DNA from: Cichorium intybus
Lineage: Eukaryota > Streptophyta > Magnoliopsida > Asterales > Asteraceae
DNA: 64,000 nt
Reading direction: 5' to 3'
Assembly (NCBI GenBank): GCA_023525715.1
Contig: CM042011.1
Location: forward strand, 56,850,854-56,914,853
Shown here: positions 35,590-47,639 of the stretch, piece by piece
Numbering within the stretch: the stretch's first letter is position 1
Layout of the letters: each line of letters starts with the position of its first letter
Translations under genes and position numbers: made by a program
The notes under the pieces: model-generated
Told to the model about the DNA's origin: nothing
The model's input: the letters and a program-made list of their open reading frames with translations, nothing else
The model's database searches: none

Positions 35590-38490
35590 TTCCCCAAGAA
35601 GATGATTGGCAAGGGTAAGGTTCATGAAGGTTTATACTTGTTGGATGTGCCACATGCTATCCCATCCACCACTGTGTCTGCAAATGTGGTTGTTTCTCTT
35701 CATCAATGAAATTCAATATTTGGTCATCCCTCAAATGAAAAAATTAGGATAATAGGCAATGATCTTTGTATTAGCAATAAAGATGATAATGACTCTGTTT
35801 GTCATATTTGTCCATTAGCTAAACAAATGAGATTACCTTTTGTTTCTTTCAACAATGTTGCTAATAATCCTTTCGATATTCTTCATTGTGATATATGGGG
35901 TCCATATCAAGTTCCTTCTTATCAAGGCCATCGATTTTTTGTGACCCTAGTTGATGATTGTACTAGGTTCACCTGGATTTACATGTTACAAAATAAATCC
36001 GAGGTTAAAAGTGTCATTCCAAGATTCCTCGCTATGATTTCAACTCAGTTTCATGCTTCTGTTAAAGTCTTTCGGTCAGATAATGCCAAGGAGTTACTTT
36101 TCACTGATTTATTTAACGAGAAAGGGATCTTACATCATTTTTCATGTGTTGAGAGGCCTCAAGAAAACGCAGTAGTAGAACGGAAACATCAACACATTTT
36201 GAATGTCGCACGAGCTTTGTATTTTCAATCCAATATTCCAATTGAATACTGGTCAGAATGTGTTCTTACTGCCGTGTTTTTGATCAACCGTACTCCTTCT
36301 AAGCTGCTTAACAATAGTACTCCTTATCAAAAACTCTTTGTTGAGACACCTACTTATTCTCTTTTTCGTACATTTGGTTGTTTAGCCTTTTCTTCTACTT
36401 TAATGGCTAATCGAACTAAGTTTCAACCTCATGCTAGAGCTTGTGTTCTTATTGGATATCCACCTGGTATGAAAGCATACAAGTTGTTGGATTTATCTAC
36501 AAGAGAAATCTTTATGTCTAGAGATGTTGTTTTCCATGAAAAAGTGTTTCCTTTCATACATTCTTCACAATCCACAATTAATGACCCTTTTTGCCCTCCT
36601 TGTGTTACCAAAACTTTTTCCATCTGAGCATGATAATATTCTTCCACCCAATTCCATATCATCTAATTCCATTCCTAATAATCCCATTCTTTCAGATCCC
36701 ATTCCAAACATTCCGATTCCAGAACCAAATCCACCTGTTTTATCTCACCATAATTCTACAAGAGCCCCACGAAATCGACAAAAGCCATCCTAGTTGCAGG
36801 ATTATCATTGTAATTTGATTCATACTTCTACTAATTTTGTTCATACTTTAACCATTTGTCGATATCCTTTGTCTAATGTGGTTTCTTATGACAAACTCAA
36901 TTCTACTTGTCGTGCCTACACATTATCTCTATCTACTCAGGTAGAACCCAAAAATTATAATGAAGCCGCCAAAGTTTTTGAATGGCAACAAGCAATAAAT
37001 GATGAGCTTCAAGCATTGGAACTGAATAATACATGGACTGTTGTCCCTCTTCCTTCTGATCGAAAGCCTCTAGGTTGTCGATAGGTCTACAAAATCAAAC
37101 GAAAAGATGACGGTACAGTTGATCGATTCAAGGCACGGTTAGTTGCTAAGGGGTTCAATCAACAAGAAGGTGTCGATTTTCTGGATACATATTCCCCTGT
37201 TGCCAAATTAGTTACTGTTAAGTTGCTTCTTGCTCTAGCTGCTAAGAATAATTGGCCTTTAATACAATTGGATGTTAACAACGCATTCTTAAATGGTGAC
37301 TTGGAAGAAGACATATATATGCAGCTTCCTCAAGGGTAATCTGTTCAGTCTTTATCTGGTACTATTTTGGTTTGTAAACTACAGAAATCTCTGTATGGAT
37401 TACGACAAGCTTCTAGAAAATGGTACTCCAAATTCTCCACTTTTCTTATTTTTATAGGCTTTACTCAGTCTAAGTCTGATTATTCTCTATTCTTTAAAGG
37501 CACTGGTTCATCATATGTTGCTTTACTTGTATACGTTGATGACATTGTCATCACAGGGGCATCCACTGATGAAATACAATTAGTCAAGAAAGCCTTGAGT
37601 ACTCGTTTCAAATTAAAAGACTTGGGAAATTTACGCCATTTTTGGGTCTTGAAATTGCAAGATCAAAATCTGGTATATTCATCTCTCAAAGACAGTACAC
37701 TTTGAAACTTTTAGAAGACATGGGTTTGTTAGCAGCTAAACCCACTCAACAGCCCATGGATCCAAAATACAAATTGACTAATTTTGAAGGCGATTTTTGG
37801 AAAGATGAATTTCAGTACAGACGATTGATTGGCAGGTTATTATATTTAACCATTACACGCCCTGACATCACTTATGCTGTGCATCATTTAAGTCAGTATC
37901 TCAATAAACCCCGTACTCATCATATGCATGCAGCAAATCATTTACTTCGATACTTAAAATCCAATCCAGGACAGGGGTTGTTTCTTTCTTCTACAAGTTC
38001 TTTCCAATTAAGGGCTTTTAGTGATGCAGATTGGGCTGGATGCAAGACTACAAGGCGCTCTGTTACTGGTTATTGTGTTTTCATTGTGGATTCCCTTATC
38101 TCATGGAGATCTAAGAAACAAAATATAGTTGCCCGATCTTCTACAGAAGCGGAATATAGAGCCGTTGCTGCTGTTACTTGTGAACTTATGTGGATAAGAC
38201 ATTTGTTACATGATTTTGGTGTCAAACAAAATGAACCTAATCTCATATTTTGTGATAATGAATCAGCCATCAAACTTGCTTCTAATCCCACATTTCACGA
38301 AAGAACGAAACATGCCGATATCGATTGTCATTTTATTCGGGACAAGATAATTGATCAAACTGTCAAGCTTCTTCCTATTCGATCTCAGTTTCAGTTAGCA
38401 GACATGTTTACTAAACCGTTGCCTCGAGCTAGTTTGTTTCCTTTAATGTCCAAGATGTCCTTGAAATCCATTTTTCAATGGTCATCTTGA
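35590..38490 (+). pseudogene. Copia pol: integrase, reverse transcriptase, RNase H (broken)
   Basis: Order and motifs: pre-integrase remnant (KMIGKGKVHEGLYLLD, then FGHPS and CHICPLAKQ); integrase core at 35827-36627 with CDIWGP, RSDNAKE and ENAVVERKHQ, so all three D-D-E residues are present. Reverse transcriptase from about 36940 includes FKARLVAKGFNQQEGVDF, NNAFLNGDLEEDIYM and the catalytic LVYVDDIVI. RNase H ends the frame at 38490, with FSDADWAGC, ARSSTEAEYRA and TKHADIDCHFIRD. Defects: TAG at 37082-37084 in place of Trp of GCKWVYK, TAA near 37338, a stop near 36625, and a one-base frameshift in a T run near 37640. The relatively light damage suggests a moderately young copy. Confidence 0.88.
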
Positions 38491-38497
38491 GGGGGCA

Positions 38498-38688
38498 TAT
38501 CGGGGGTATTTTGGTAATTATACTTATTAATTGTAGTTAGTCAGTTGAAGTCTGTTAGTAACATAAATAAGCACGTGATAGTTTTAGTAGCGTAGTGTAA
38601 GGTGTATATAATTGTTGTAATTGTTGATTAGTTGCTTTAATGGAGAATTACGATTGTTCTCGTCTCTTCCATTTCTCTTCCAAATAAG
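38498..38688 (+). repeat. 3' LTR of the Copia element
   Basis: Short LTR of about 190 bp. Its first 98 bp match the 5' LTR fragment at 35436-35534 with few differences. Confidence 0.75.
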
Positions 38689-39126
38689 TCAATAAACTCT
38701 AAATCCTGGATCTATATGGTCATTCTTAGTTTTTGTTTTCCTTATCCTCAGATAGACTCTCCATTTTAGAAAATGTAACCACATCACCAATAACATCTAG
38801 AAAATATAGAAAAGTAATTGTTAGTATGGATATATTGATCTGAATGCTACCATACAATAAGATATTATCATCATGAGAATAAGATTATTCACTAACCAAT
38901 TGTTACATTCTTTGAAATGGCATTAGGTATAACAGTTTGATAGTTGGCAATAGAAAAACCATAAAAGACCTACAAAATCCAAGCACGTTGTAACTTTAGT
39001 GTTATAATACAGACCAAGTTTGTATGGATGATCAACATATTTAAATTTGGCACCATCGTTAGCAACGGTAGGATTTTTAATGTATATGTTACCTCCTTCT
39101 TCAAGTAACCGCTCAAACTTTGGCAT

Positions 39127-39540
39127 CCATTGCTTTAAAACATTTTCATGGATTCCACTTTTGTGAGAACATAAATATGGAATGAGTAGATTATCTATTT
39201 GAAAGGTAATTTATAGGTTACTAAATAAGTTGAATGTAAACAATATTACATTACAATTCCTAGATTCACAACTGTTCTTATGATAAAATTGTTATGCATC
39301 TATCTTCATTTATATATGAGTTATCAATCTCATGTAGTTTCTACAACTGAAAATTCACTTCTCAACTAACATTTATCAAATATCTCATCATATACTATTT
39401 TCCATTGTTTCATTTCATAAAAGGGTTAATTTCATAAAAAAAACACATAAAACGCTACAATGTTTTCAAATTTTTACAACTTTGGTCATTTCTTTTACAA
39501 TTTTGCAACTATGACAAACTTTCACATTTTCACTAAGCAT

Positions 39541-39546
<6 letters not shown>
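39127..39546. other. Intergenic, AT-rich, no gene
   Basis: Region upstream (minus strand) of the RPA-like remnant, with poly-A runs; nothing recognised. Confidence 0.5.
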
Positions 39547-39635
<89 letters not shown>

Positions 39636-39640
39636 TATAT
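39547..39640. repeat. (TA)n microsatellite, left of a MITE
   Basis: About 40 TA units with one ATAC interruption. They end directly at the left terminal repeat of the element at 39641. Confidence 0.95.
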
Positions 39641-40114
<474 letters not shown>

Positions 40115-40383
40115 AATTCTTGCCCGTTTAATATGAGTCGGTTACTGTTCATTTGGGTGTTTTGCTAACTTGCGCCCATTTTGTCTTTCAAATACATTTA
40201 CTTTCAATAGAATAAAAAAAAAGATGTTTTCGTTTGATGGAATATAAACTGTATATGCAAGTAAAGGGGTAGGGTTCAAATCCACCTTTCAATTTCTATT
40301 ATTTTCACTTCACACCACTTCCCATTCTTCAACTTTTGTTTTCTACAACTTTTACCCATAATTCAAATTTGTTTTATAAATTT

Positions 40384-40494
<111 letters not shown>

Positions 40495-40873
40495 TTTGCA
40501 TAGTTTTTTAGTATTTTTTTGGCTCACTTTTAAATAGGTTTACAAATTTAATGCAAACGTTTTTCATAAGTTTTTTTAAATAACTATCTTTTAAATTCTT
40601 TTGCAACTTTTTAAAAAATTCTCTTTACAACTTCTTTTAAAACTATTTCTACAATTTTCCTTACGATTTTTAATAAGTAACATTTCAAAAAAAAATCATT
40701 TTTTTTACACCTTTACATTTTCTGTTCTTCAAAATCTTTTTTTTTTTTAAATTTGACTAACTTCTTTTACAATATTTTTGTAACATGTTTGTTTTTAAAG
40801 AATTTTGCATTTTTGTATTTTGTATGGTTTTTTAAATATTTATTTTTTTGGAATTTTTTACATAGCAAATTAT

Positions 40874-40903
40874 CCGCAGCAACGCGCGGAAAAATACGCT
40901 CGT
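40874..40903 (+). other. Possible degenerate Helitron 3' end
   Basis: CCGCAGCAACGCGCGG can form a short GC stem in AT-rich DNA and is followed 9 bases later by CTCGT. Plant Helitrons often end with such a hairpin plus CTAGT; here the CTRR is one base off. No 5' end was found. Confidence 0.3.
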
Positions 40904-41490
40904 TTAAATAATTACTCAACGCTTACATAAAGTAGTGACAACACTATTAGCTTTACAAAATTTTCACAAAAGAAAATTGTTTTTGACCAAAACATGAAAC
41001 AAGTATTTCAGAATTTTCCATTACACATGTTGCAACCTAACACTCATGTAAGGGCAGTTTTTTAAATTACCAAAATATTGGTATGGGCAATTAAGTTGAT
41101 GGGATCAAATCGATCAAACAGTATGTCCTATTTGCATGCTTATGATTTAAAAATAATAGTAATAGTGGCAAACATGATCAATCCCCTAGGACTCGATTTT
41201 AATCTAGAAACAAACCAAAGCAGTCATGTTTTTATTCAAACACATAAAAGAAAATAAATAACGATTTGAAAACAAATAAATTAAAATAAATTAATCTAAA
41301 TGAAAAATAAATCCTAACTAGTCGACGTTTGAATTAGCATCAAACTATTGATTTAGACGTGTGATCATGGATTGTTACTTGCAATGATTGTCATACAAAT
41401 ACTAGATTGGCTACGGTTGCCAAGAAGCTCCGACAAACCGTTTGCGCTAGACACTCGATTAAAACAAGCTCTTTATCCACTGTTTAATGG
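40904..41490. other. Intergenic, no gene recognised
   Basis: No coding homology. This may be eroded internal sequence of the Copia remnant that follows, but I could not read it. Confidence 0.4.
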
Positions 41491-41499
41491 GGAGTTGTT

Positions 41500-42480
41500 C
41501 TTTGTATTTTGAGATATCTTCGTGACACTCAGTTTTTGAGCCTTGTGTTTACCTGGACATCTTCTATTGAGTCGTGTGCCTATAGTGATGATGATTAGGA
41601 CAGAGATCCTCTTTGATAAAAAAATCCACCAATAGTTTTTATACCTTCTTGGAGATTCGATGAACTCATTTAAGAGTAAGAAACAAGATGTTGTCTCTCG
41701 ATCCTTTACATGTGTCGAGTATCATGATATGTCTGTTACCACTTGTGAGATTTTTTGGCTACATTGGATTCTTGTACATATGAGTGTAAATGCTTCCCAG
41801 CCTACCCTTTCATACTGAAATAACAACAATGTGATACAGATTGAAAAGAAGTCTATTTTTCATAAGCAGACAAAACATATTGAGATTGATTGTTATTTCG
41901 TTTGCCATCATCTTCATTTCATTTGCCATCATCTTCAGCTTGGGACCATCTATCTACCTCATGTTCCATTAACTATGTATACTACTTATACGTCTATGAA
42001 GGCCCTTTCAGCCTTTCAATTTTATTTTTTAATTGAAAAACTACCAATGCTTATTATTGTTGCATTAGGAGTTTGAGGGGGGCCCGTGGGGGATGTTAGT
42101 CTAATAAAGTTATTAAGCTCCTTTTTCTTTTGGACTTTTATTTATGCATACTGAAATAACAACAATGTGATACAAATTGAATAGAATTCTATTTTTCATG
42201 AGCAGACAAAACATATTGAGTTTGATTGTCATTTCGTTTGCCATCATCTTCATTTCATTTGACATCATCTTCAGCTCGGGACCATCCCTCTACCTCATGT
42301 TCCATCAACTATGCATACTGCTTATATGTCAATGAAGGCCCTTTCAGCCTTTCAATTTTATTTTTGATTGAAAAACTATCAATGCTTATTATTGTCGCAT
42401 TGGGAGTTTGAGAGGGGCCGGGGGGAGGGGATGGTAGCCTAATAAATTTATTAAGCTCCTTTTTCTTTTGGACTTTTATT
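41500..42480 (+). pseudogene. Copia RNase H and 3' end remnant, with a 336-bp tandem duplication
   Basis: Readable pieces in changing frames: ILRYLRDTQF, AYSDDD, SKKQDVVSRSFT-like, then TEITTM and QIEKKSIFHKQTKHIEIDC. The last matches the family pattern SVFHERTKHIEIDCHF of Copia RNase H. From 41811 to 42146 the sequence repeats at 42147-42482 (both begin CATACTGAAATAACAACAAT and end CTTTTGGACTTTTATTTAT), a tandem duplication of the element's 3' part. It is dead and divergent from the Copia copy at 35436. Confidence 0.7.
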
Positions 42481-42966
42481 TATCCTTTTAGCAATGTTAA
42501 CTCTAGATAGCTTTTCTATTTATAGTTATCTTTTACTTTTGTTGTAATATACATTTTTATCTCAATAATGAAATTGTAGCTATTTTGTCTTTATTATTAT
42601 CAGTTTACACACAAATGTTACAAGATATTATTCGTGGGTGTAAGACTTTCGATGTGGCTTCTATCACTGCTCAAAAATATCATTACCCGCTTGCATAAAT
42701 ATGCACAAGTTCAGCTTAAATGATGTTAATTGTACTAAATATGTGCAGAGAATGTTAATTGTGCTAAATATGTACAAGATGTCGAGAAACAATTAAGAAA
42801 ATATGCTAAAATGATGTATAAAAGTGAACCTAACATATCTCTTTGTAAAATCCTAAGATTTATAAACTAGTGTGTGTCGACTTCCAAAATTTCCATGCAA
42901 GAAGAAAGTTCAAGTCTCACCCATGATTTCCGAAGAAATTGTCCTTCACCACTTGGTGTCATAAGC

Positions 42967-43524
42967 AGTGTTGCAAAAGTCGTTAGACGGTCCCAAGTCT
43001 GTCGACTAATGAGTAGCGAGTACTCGATCTAGGCAAGTAGTATTCAGTGAGTACTCAGATTAGGTAAATATGTACGTATTATATGATTATACACACTAAA
43101 TACCAAAACTTAAAAAAAATACATGCACACTTAAGAAAGAAATATATACACGTTATATGATTATACACAATTATAACTGAAATACTAAAAGTGGGAAATA
43201 CATACACATTTAAGAAAGTTAGAAATACATACACATTATATGTTTATATACACTAAAATACTGAATATAATCATTATTACATCAAATTTGAATTGAATTG
43301 AACAAAATTGGGATTAACTAGCAAAATATTTAATAAATAATTAAATATATAATATATGTTAAATTAATTAGTTAACAATTATAATTAAATATATCAAAAA
43401 AGTCAAAATTTTCGGATTCGACCGATTTTTCTGAATCTGATCAAAATTTCCCGATTTGCTCTGAGTTTGACCGATTCCGAGTAGTTTAACCATTTCCAAA
43501 AAAAACATCTCGATTTACAACACT
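42967..43524. mobile_element. Putative MITE with AGTGTTG ends
   Basis: Terminal inverted repeat AGTGTTGCAAAAGTCG on the left versus CGATTTACAACACT on the right. Flanking words GTCATAAG and GTCATATCATAAG are similar but give no clean duplication. The start resembles the element at 60848 (GTTGTAAAAATCGCTTGACGG), so the two may be one family. Confidence 0.5.
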
Positions 43525-45050
43525 AGTCATATCATAAGTATCTAAACACTACCAATAAAATTTAGTCTAAGACTTGTTTTTCAAAATAATACAGAAAGTG
43601 TAGAACCACTCAGTCCTCTCTTTCCAAGCCATGCAATTAATGATCAAATTGATTTTGTGCAAGATGGTGCAAATAATATGATTACTTTTTCGGTTTTTCC
43701 TCATGAACACACCCCTCAAAACATTAAGAAATAATGCAATAAAATAGATCTCATAGTACAGTATAAAAATAATTATCGAAATACAAATTAAACAGGAGTA
43801 GATACATTAGTCTTCGTCCATTAATATTATTTCAATGGAATAGGTCTTCAACACTTCTGTAAAAAAATTGGTTGTTTCTAAAGACAAAGAATTCATATCT
43901 TTATAGTGTAATCATCTTTCAAAAGATCCAGCTTACGAATGAAATTAATTGTTTTTGTATTCATGGATTTGTAGTTGAAAGAAGAAATCATTTTTTCTGT
44001 TGCAAAACATTATAGCAGAACACCACCTTATATATGGCTAATAAATAACTGACCCGTATATAAATTTAATTAAAGCATAATTTCAAAATCTTTACATATG
44101 TTAATCGTGTCCACAATATGAAATTATGAACTTTGACAATCATTCTTGAAAATGAACCCAGTATAATAAACGTCCTCTTGTTTTGGGAAAATATAATGTA
44201 AATTACATAAAATCCAAAAAGAAAAAATCTAACAATAATAGACAAGATAAGTAATAACGATCTACAACTAAATAATATGATTTAACGAAAACTTGTTACA
44301 TGAATTTATGCTTATGTATTTGGATAAGCGACAACACTTTCACCATTCAACCACATATACTTTTATAACTTTTAGAACAACTAAACTTTTAACCATTAAC
44401 AAAATGTTAAAAATGAAAAACTCATCAAACCAAACTGTATTCTATTTGTTTTCTATTTTTTTTATCATAAGACTAAATTTAAATAAACCATTAAAAATAC
44501 AAATAATCTATTTTCTTTTTCTTTTCCTGGAAATAACAGTTATTATCATTAACGGAACAATGTGATTTATATTAGAAGATGTTAAACAAATCATAAAAAC
44601 TTAAAGGGGGGTTTTCATATAGTTTCTCTCTATAATTTAGTGGGCTTCAGCTATGGATATAATCAAAGAAGCGATACATCAAGTTGGACGATTAGGTTCA
44701 TATAAATATTTCTTATTTTACGGGATGCTATAAATCCTACTTAAGAAAAAAAAAAGACAAAAAAATCCGAAACCTGTTACACTTTTCTCTAATAATACAT
44801 TTAAAAACAAGCTCTTTTCACCAAAGATTCTGGAAACCACATCTACAATGAACTTTTTGTGTTCCGATCTATATACACCAATCTTCAAAATCTAAGGCTT
44901 TTGGACCAAAATGGTGTGTTGCATATCTGTACAACTTCACCTTTCGCAAAAGCATGTATGGTGGCCATCTTCAATAGACTCCCAACCACCCGTAAATCTT
45001 AAATAAACCATCAAAAAATAATCTCAAAGCTTTTTCACTCTATCAATTCA
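43525..45050. other. Intergenic, AT-rich; 3' end region of the beta-galactosidase gene
   Basis: No gene seen. The part nearest 45050 (about 44850-45050) should include the 3' UTR of the minus-strand gene. Confidence 0.5.
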
Positions 45051-47594
45051 TCAGCTGCAAATCGCCTCCACAGATAGTTTCTTCATTACACTCGGACACG
45101 GATCACCTCCAAAATTCTCAGGCGTAACCGCAACCGCACATGATTCTTGCCCGATGCAAAGCTGCAAAATATGTCAAAATCAAAAATATTATGGATCTTA
45201 ATCGAAACCGGTCTATATGCATTTATAAGCTCAAATACCTTGTTAAAGGTGTCATATGAGTCATGGGCATGGCAACCACCCTCTCGGAAACTACCACAAC
45301 CACCTTCCGGGGTGCCAAAACTAGCAAATTTGATGGCGGAAATCTTCTGACCGGGACTACACGAAAGGTGTGCCTTCGGTCTTATTGGTTTTGTGGCTTT
45401 ACCAGAAGTTTGCATTTGGTAATTCTTCAACGATGGTTGCCATTCATAAATATCCGCGCACACACTGTATATTTCGCGTTTCACTAACGATATCCCATAC
45501 GGGATTCCTCCTAATTCTTCAAAAACAACCAACAGGTTTCCTCTAGGCTTTAGCCAAGATCGAGGTACATGATACCTGAAACAAAACACCAGTCGTCAGT
45601 AACCAGTAACCAGTAACCGGTGTTAACAAACGGGTCTAATAGAGAAATGTTCACACCATCTTTGTGAAGCTTCACCGCAATTGCTCAGGCATTTTTTCTC
45701 GGAAAAATAACCGGCATAATTACAAGTGGAACAAGAACCGGTGGCCTTGTAAGCGGGCCAATAACGACCGATGCTTTGACCGTTGACCCACACTTGACCT
45801 TTTCCCATACTGTTCATGTCTAACGCCAAAGGTTCGTCCCCAGATGGAGCATCAAAAATTGCCTGAAAAAAATTTTAAAAATTAATTTGTCTCCGTTTAA
45901 GTGAAAGTTGCGAAGTTTGTTAGCGTGATGATACCTTGTACCACGTTAGCGGTTGTTTTTGAGCCACTAAAGAGCCTTGAACCCATTCAACAGATGAACT
46001 ACCACTGAGCGAATGAAGACTTAGAATTTCACCTTTAAGCCCGACTTTATAAGACCATTTCTGCCATGATAAGTCTCTCTTCCCTTCGTTTAGACCAGAA
46101 ATCATAACGGGACCAAGAACACCGGCGTTCCATGTCTCGAAATGTGGGCCAATGTTCTTGTAGATCGATGAATGTAAACGTAAGTTACAAAACGAGACAA
46201 ATTCATGAAATTTACATCGAAAGAGAGCATACCGGAAGGCCAACAGCAATACTTAGCAGCGAAATCTTGTTAAGACCAGCTCTTAGATTGACGGCGTTAT
46301 TGAAAGTTAATCTAGGATTTTCTAGACTTCCGTACACAGTTCCTGTCGAATTCAAAAGAAACCCACATATAGTCAGATATCCCGAACTCTGCATCTTTTC
46401 CGATTAAGAAACGTCTAGAAAGATCGTTAAAATTCGACCTGAGAGTTGACCGTTGATGAAAACATGCAAAGCGTGACCGGCGGATAAGGCGGTGAGCGTC
46501 GGCTGTTCGCCTCTTGTAAAAAAGCCTTCGTATGGATCAATATTGACACTGGGAGACAAAAGCAACAATCGAAAGCCCGTAAATTATCGTTTCATACTTT
46601 CGTTTTTGAATTTCAAATACGAGAAGAAAGATGGGATTACACTTACTCTGTCATGTACCATAAATAATCAGAAGCATCTCGAGTCACATTCAATTGCTCC
46701 AATAATCCAATTGTTCCAAACGTATTGTCATCATAATATTCTGTCTCATCGTTAAACGATTGCCAAGCAAATCCAATTGGCTCTCGAGTCATCTTCATTA
46801 GCGTGGTTTGTGCGCCCACCTGTTGATCACATCCCGCTTAATGATTTACATAACAATTACAGCCATTTGAAGCTAACAATAATCGTTAATTCGATTTTCC
46901 TCACCCTTGCTGTATTATAAACAGTGTTCTTGCAGTCGGGAAGTATGCTAACGGACCAAGGAGGCAGATTGTAATGCTGATTTCGAAAATTTACTGTTGC
47001 GAAAGCAGATTTGTCATCGTTTGCAAGGAAAGCGGCACAGCCGTCGGATTTGTACTTGTAAACGTATGCCTGTGTAAAATTGATGAGTGTAAGAGTTGGG
47101 GCATGCTTAGAACTTGAGATAGAGAGTATAAACGGAAAAAAAATTCCGACCTTTTGATAGTTCCCAAGTGAGATAACAGTTGGGTCTCCGTTTACTAAAG
47201 CAGGCTCGCACAGTTTTATCGCTCTATGCAAATCTTTCAGATGTCCCCATTTTGATTCCCTTTTTAGTCCTACACATAAAATCGGTCGATAATTTGGGAG
47301 AAACAAACATGTTTATACGTAGGAACGACAAAATAAGCTAACATTTTATGGTTATATATGGTGACATCATGACATGATGCATTAGTAAAATGTAAATGGG
47401 CAATATGACCCTAATATTGACCGTGCCTAAAATTACAAATTCAAGATTGGTAAATTTGGAACGTACCAAATTCATCCAAAGGAGCATCATAGTCGTAGCT
47501 TGTGGCAATAAATGGACCACCAGCAGTCCTACCAAAATTTGTTCCTCCATGATACTGTCAAAATACAAGAAACCCAACAACATATAAGTCCGAA

Positions 47595-47639
<45 letters not shown>

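Larger units (their letters stand above)
35436..38688 (+). mobile_element. Ty1/Copia retrotransposon, 5'-deleted and mutated
   Basis: A stretch of about 98 bp at 35436-35534 (TATTGGGGGTATTTCGG...) repeats at 38498-38596, marking the two LTRs. The 5' copy is cut after 98 bp and joins directly into pol, so the rest of the 5' LTR, the PBS, gag and protease are deleted. The 3' LTR runs to about 38688 (CTTCCAAATA) and is preceded by the purine tract TTGAGGGGG. Target duplications were not recognised with confidence. Confidence 0.8.
27300..39126 (-). pseudogene. RPA1-like (replication protein A large subunit) pseudogene split by two retrotransposons
   Basis: Exon-like blocks on the minus strand occur in RPA order. 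39126-38923 begins MPKFERLLEEGG and reads NPTVANDGAKFKYVDHPYKL (OB-fold DBD-A type). About 38835-38745 reads VIGDVVTFSKMESLSED after a splice acceptor. About 35352-35270 reads CHKPHVILWDRFSQEMSDYV (DBD-B type). About 27556-27330 reads VKSLIVVGTIKCIQKDISWYYLGC, then C..C spacing and DKCKVEAIVVLPR (zinc-ribbon DBD-C type, with an in-frame TAA between the cysteines). The Copia element lies between blocks 2 and 3 and the Athila-like element between blocks 3 and 4. RPA1-like paralogues are common in plants and are also carried by Helitrons. It is certainly non-functional here. Confidence 0.65.

Noticed and set aside
35827..36627. Intact integrase frame as a domesticated host gene
   Set aside because: It is collinear with a broken Copia pol that continues downstream to the 3' LTR, so it is simply the undamaged part of a recent element.
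44293..44565. 90-codon frame in AT-rich DNA
   Set aside because: Composition is that of translated AT-rich sequence (Ile, Leu, Asn, Phe) without a domain.
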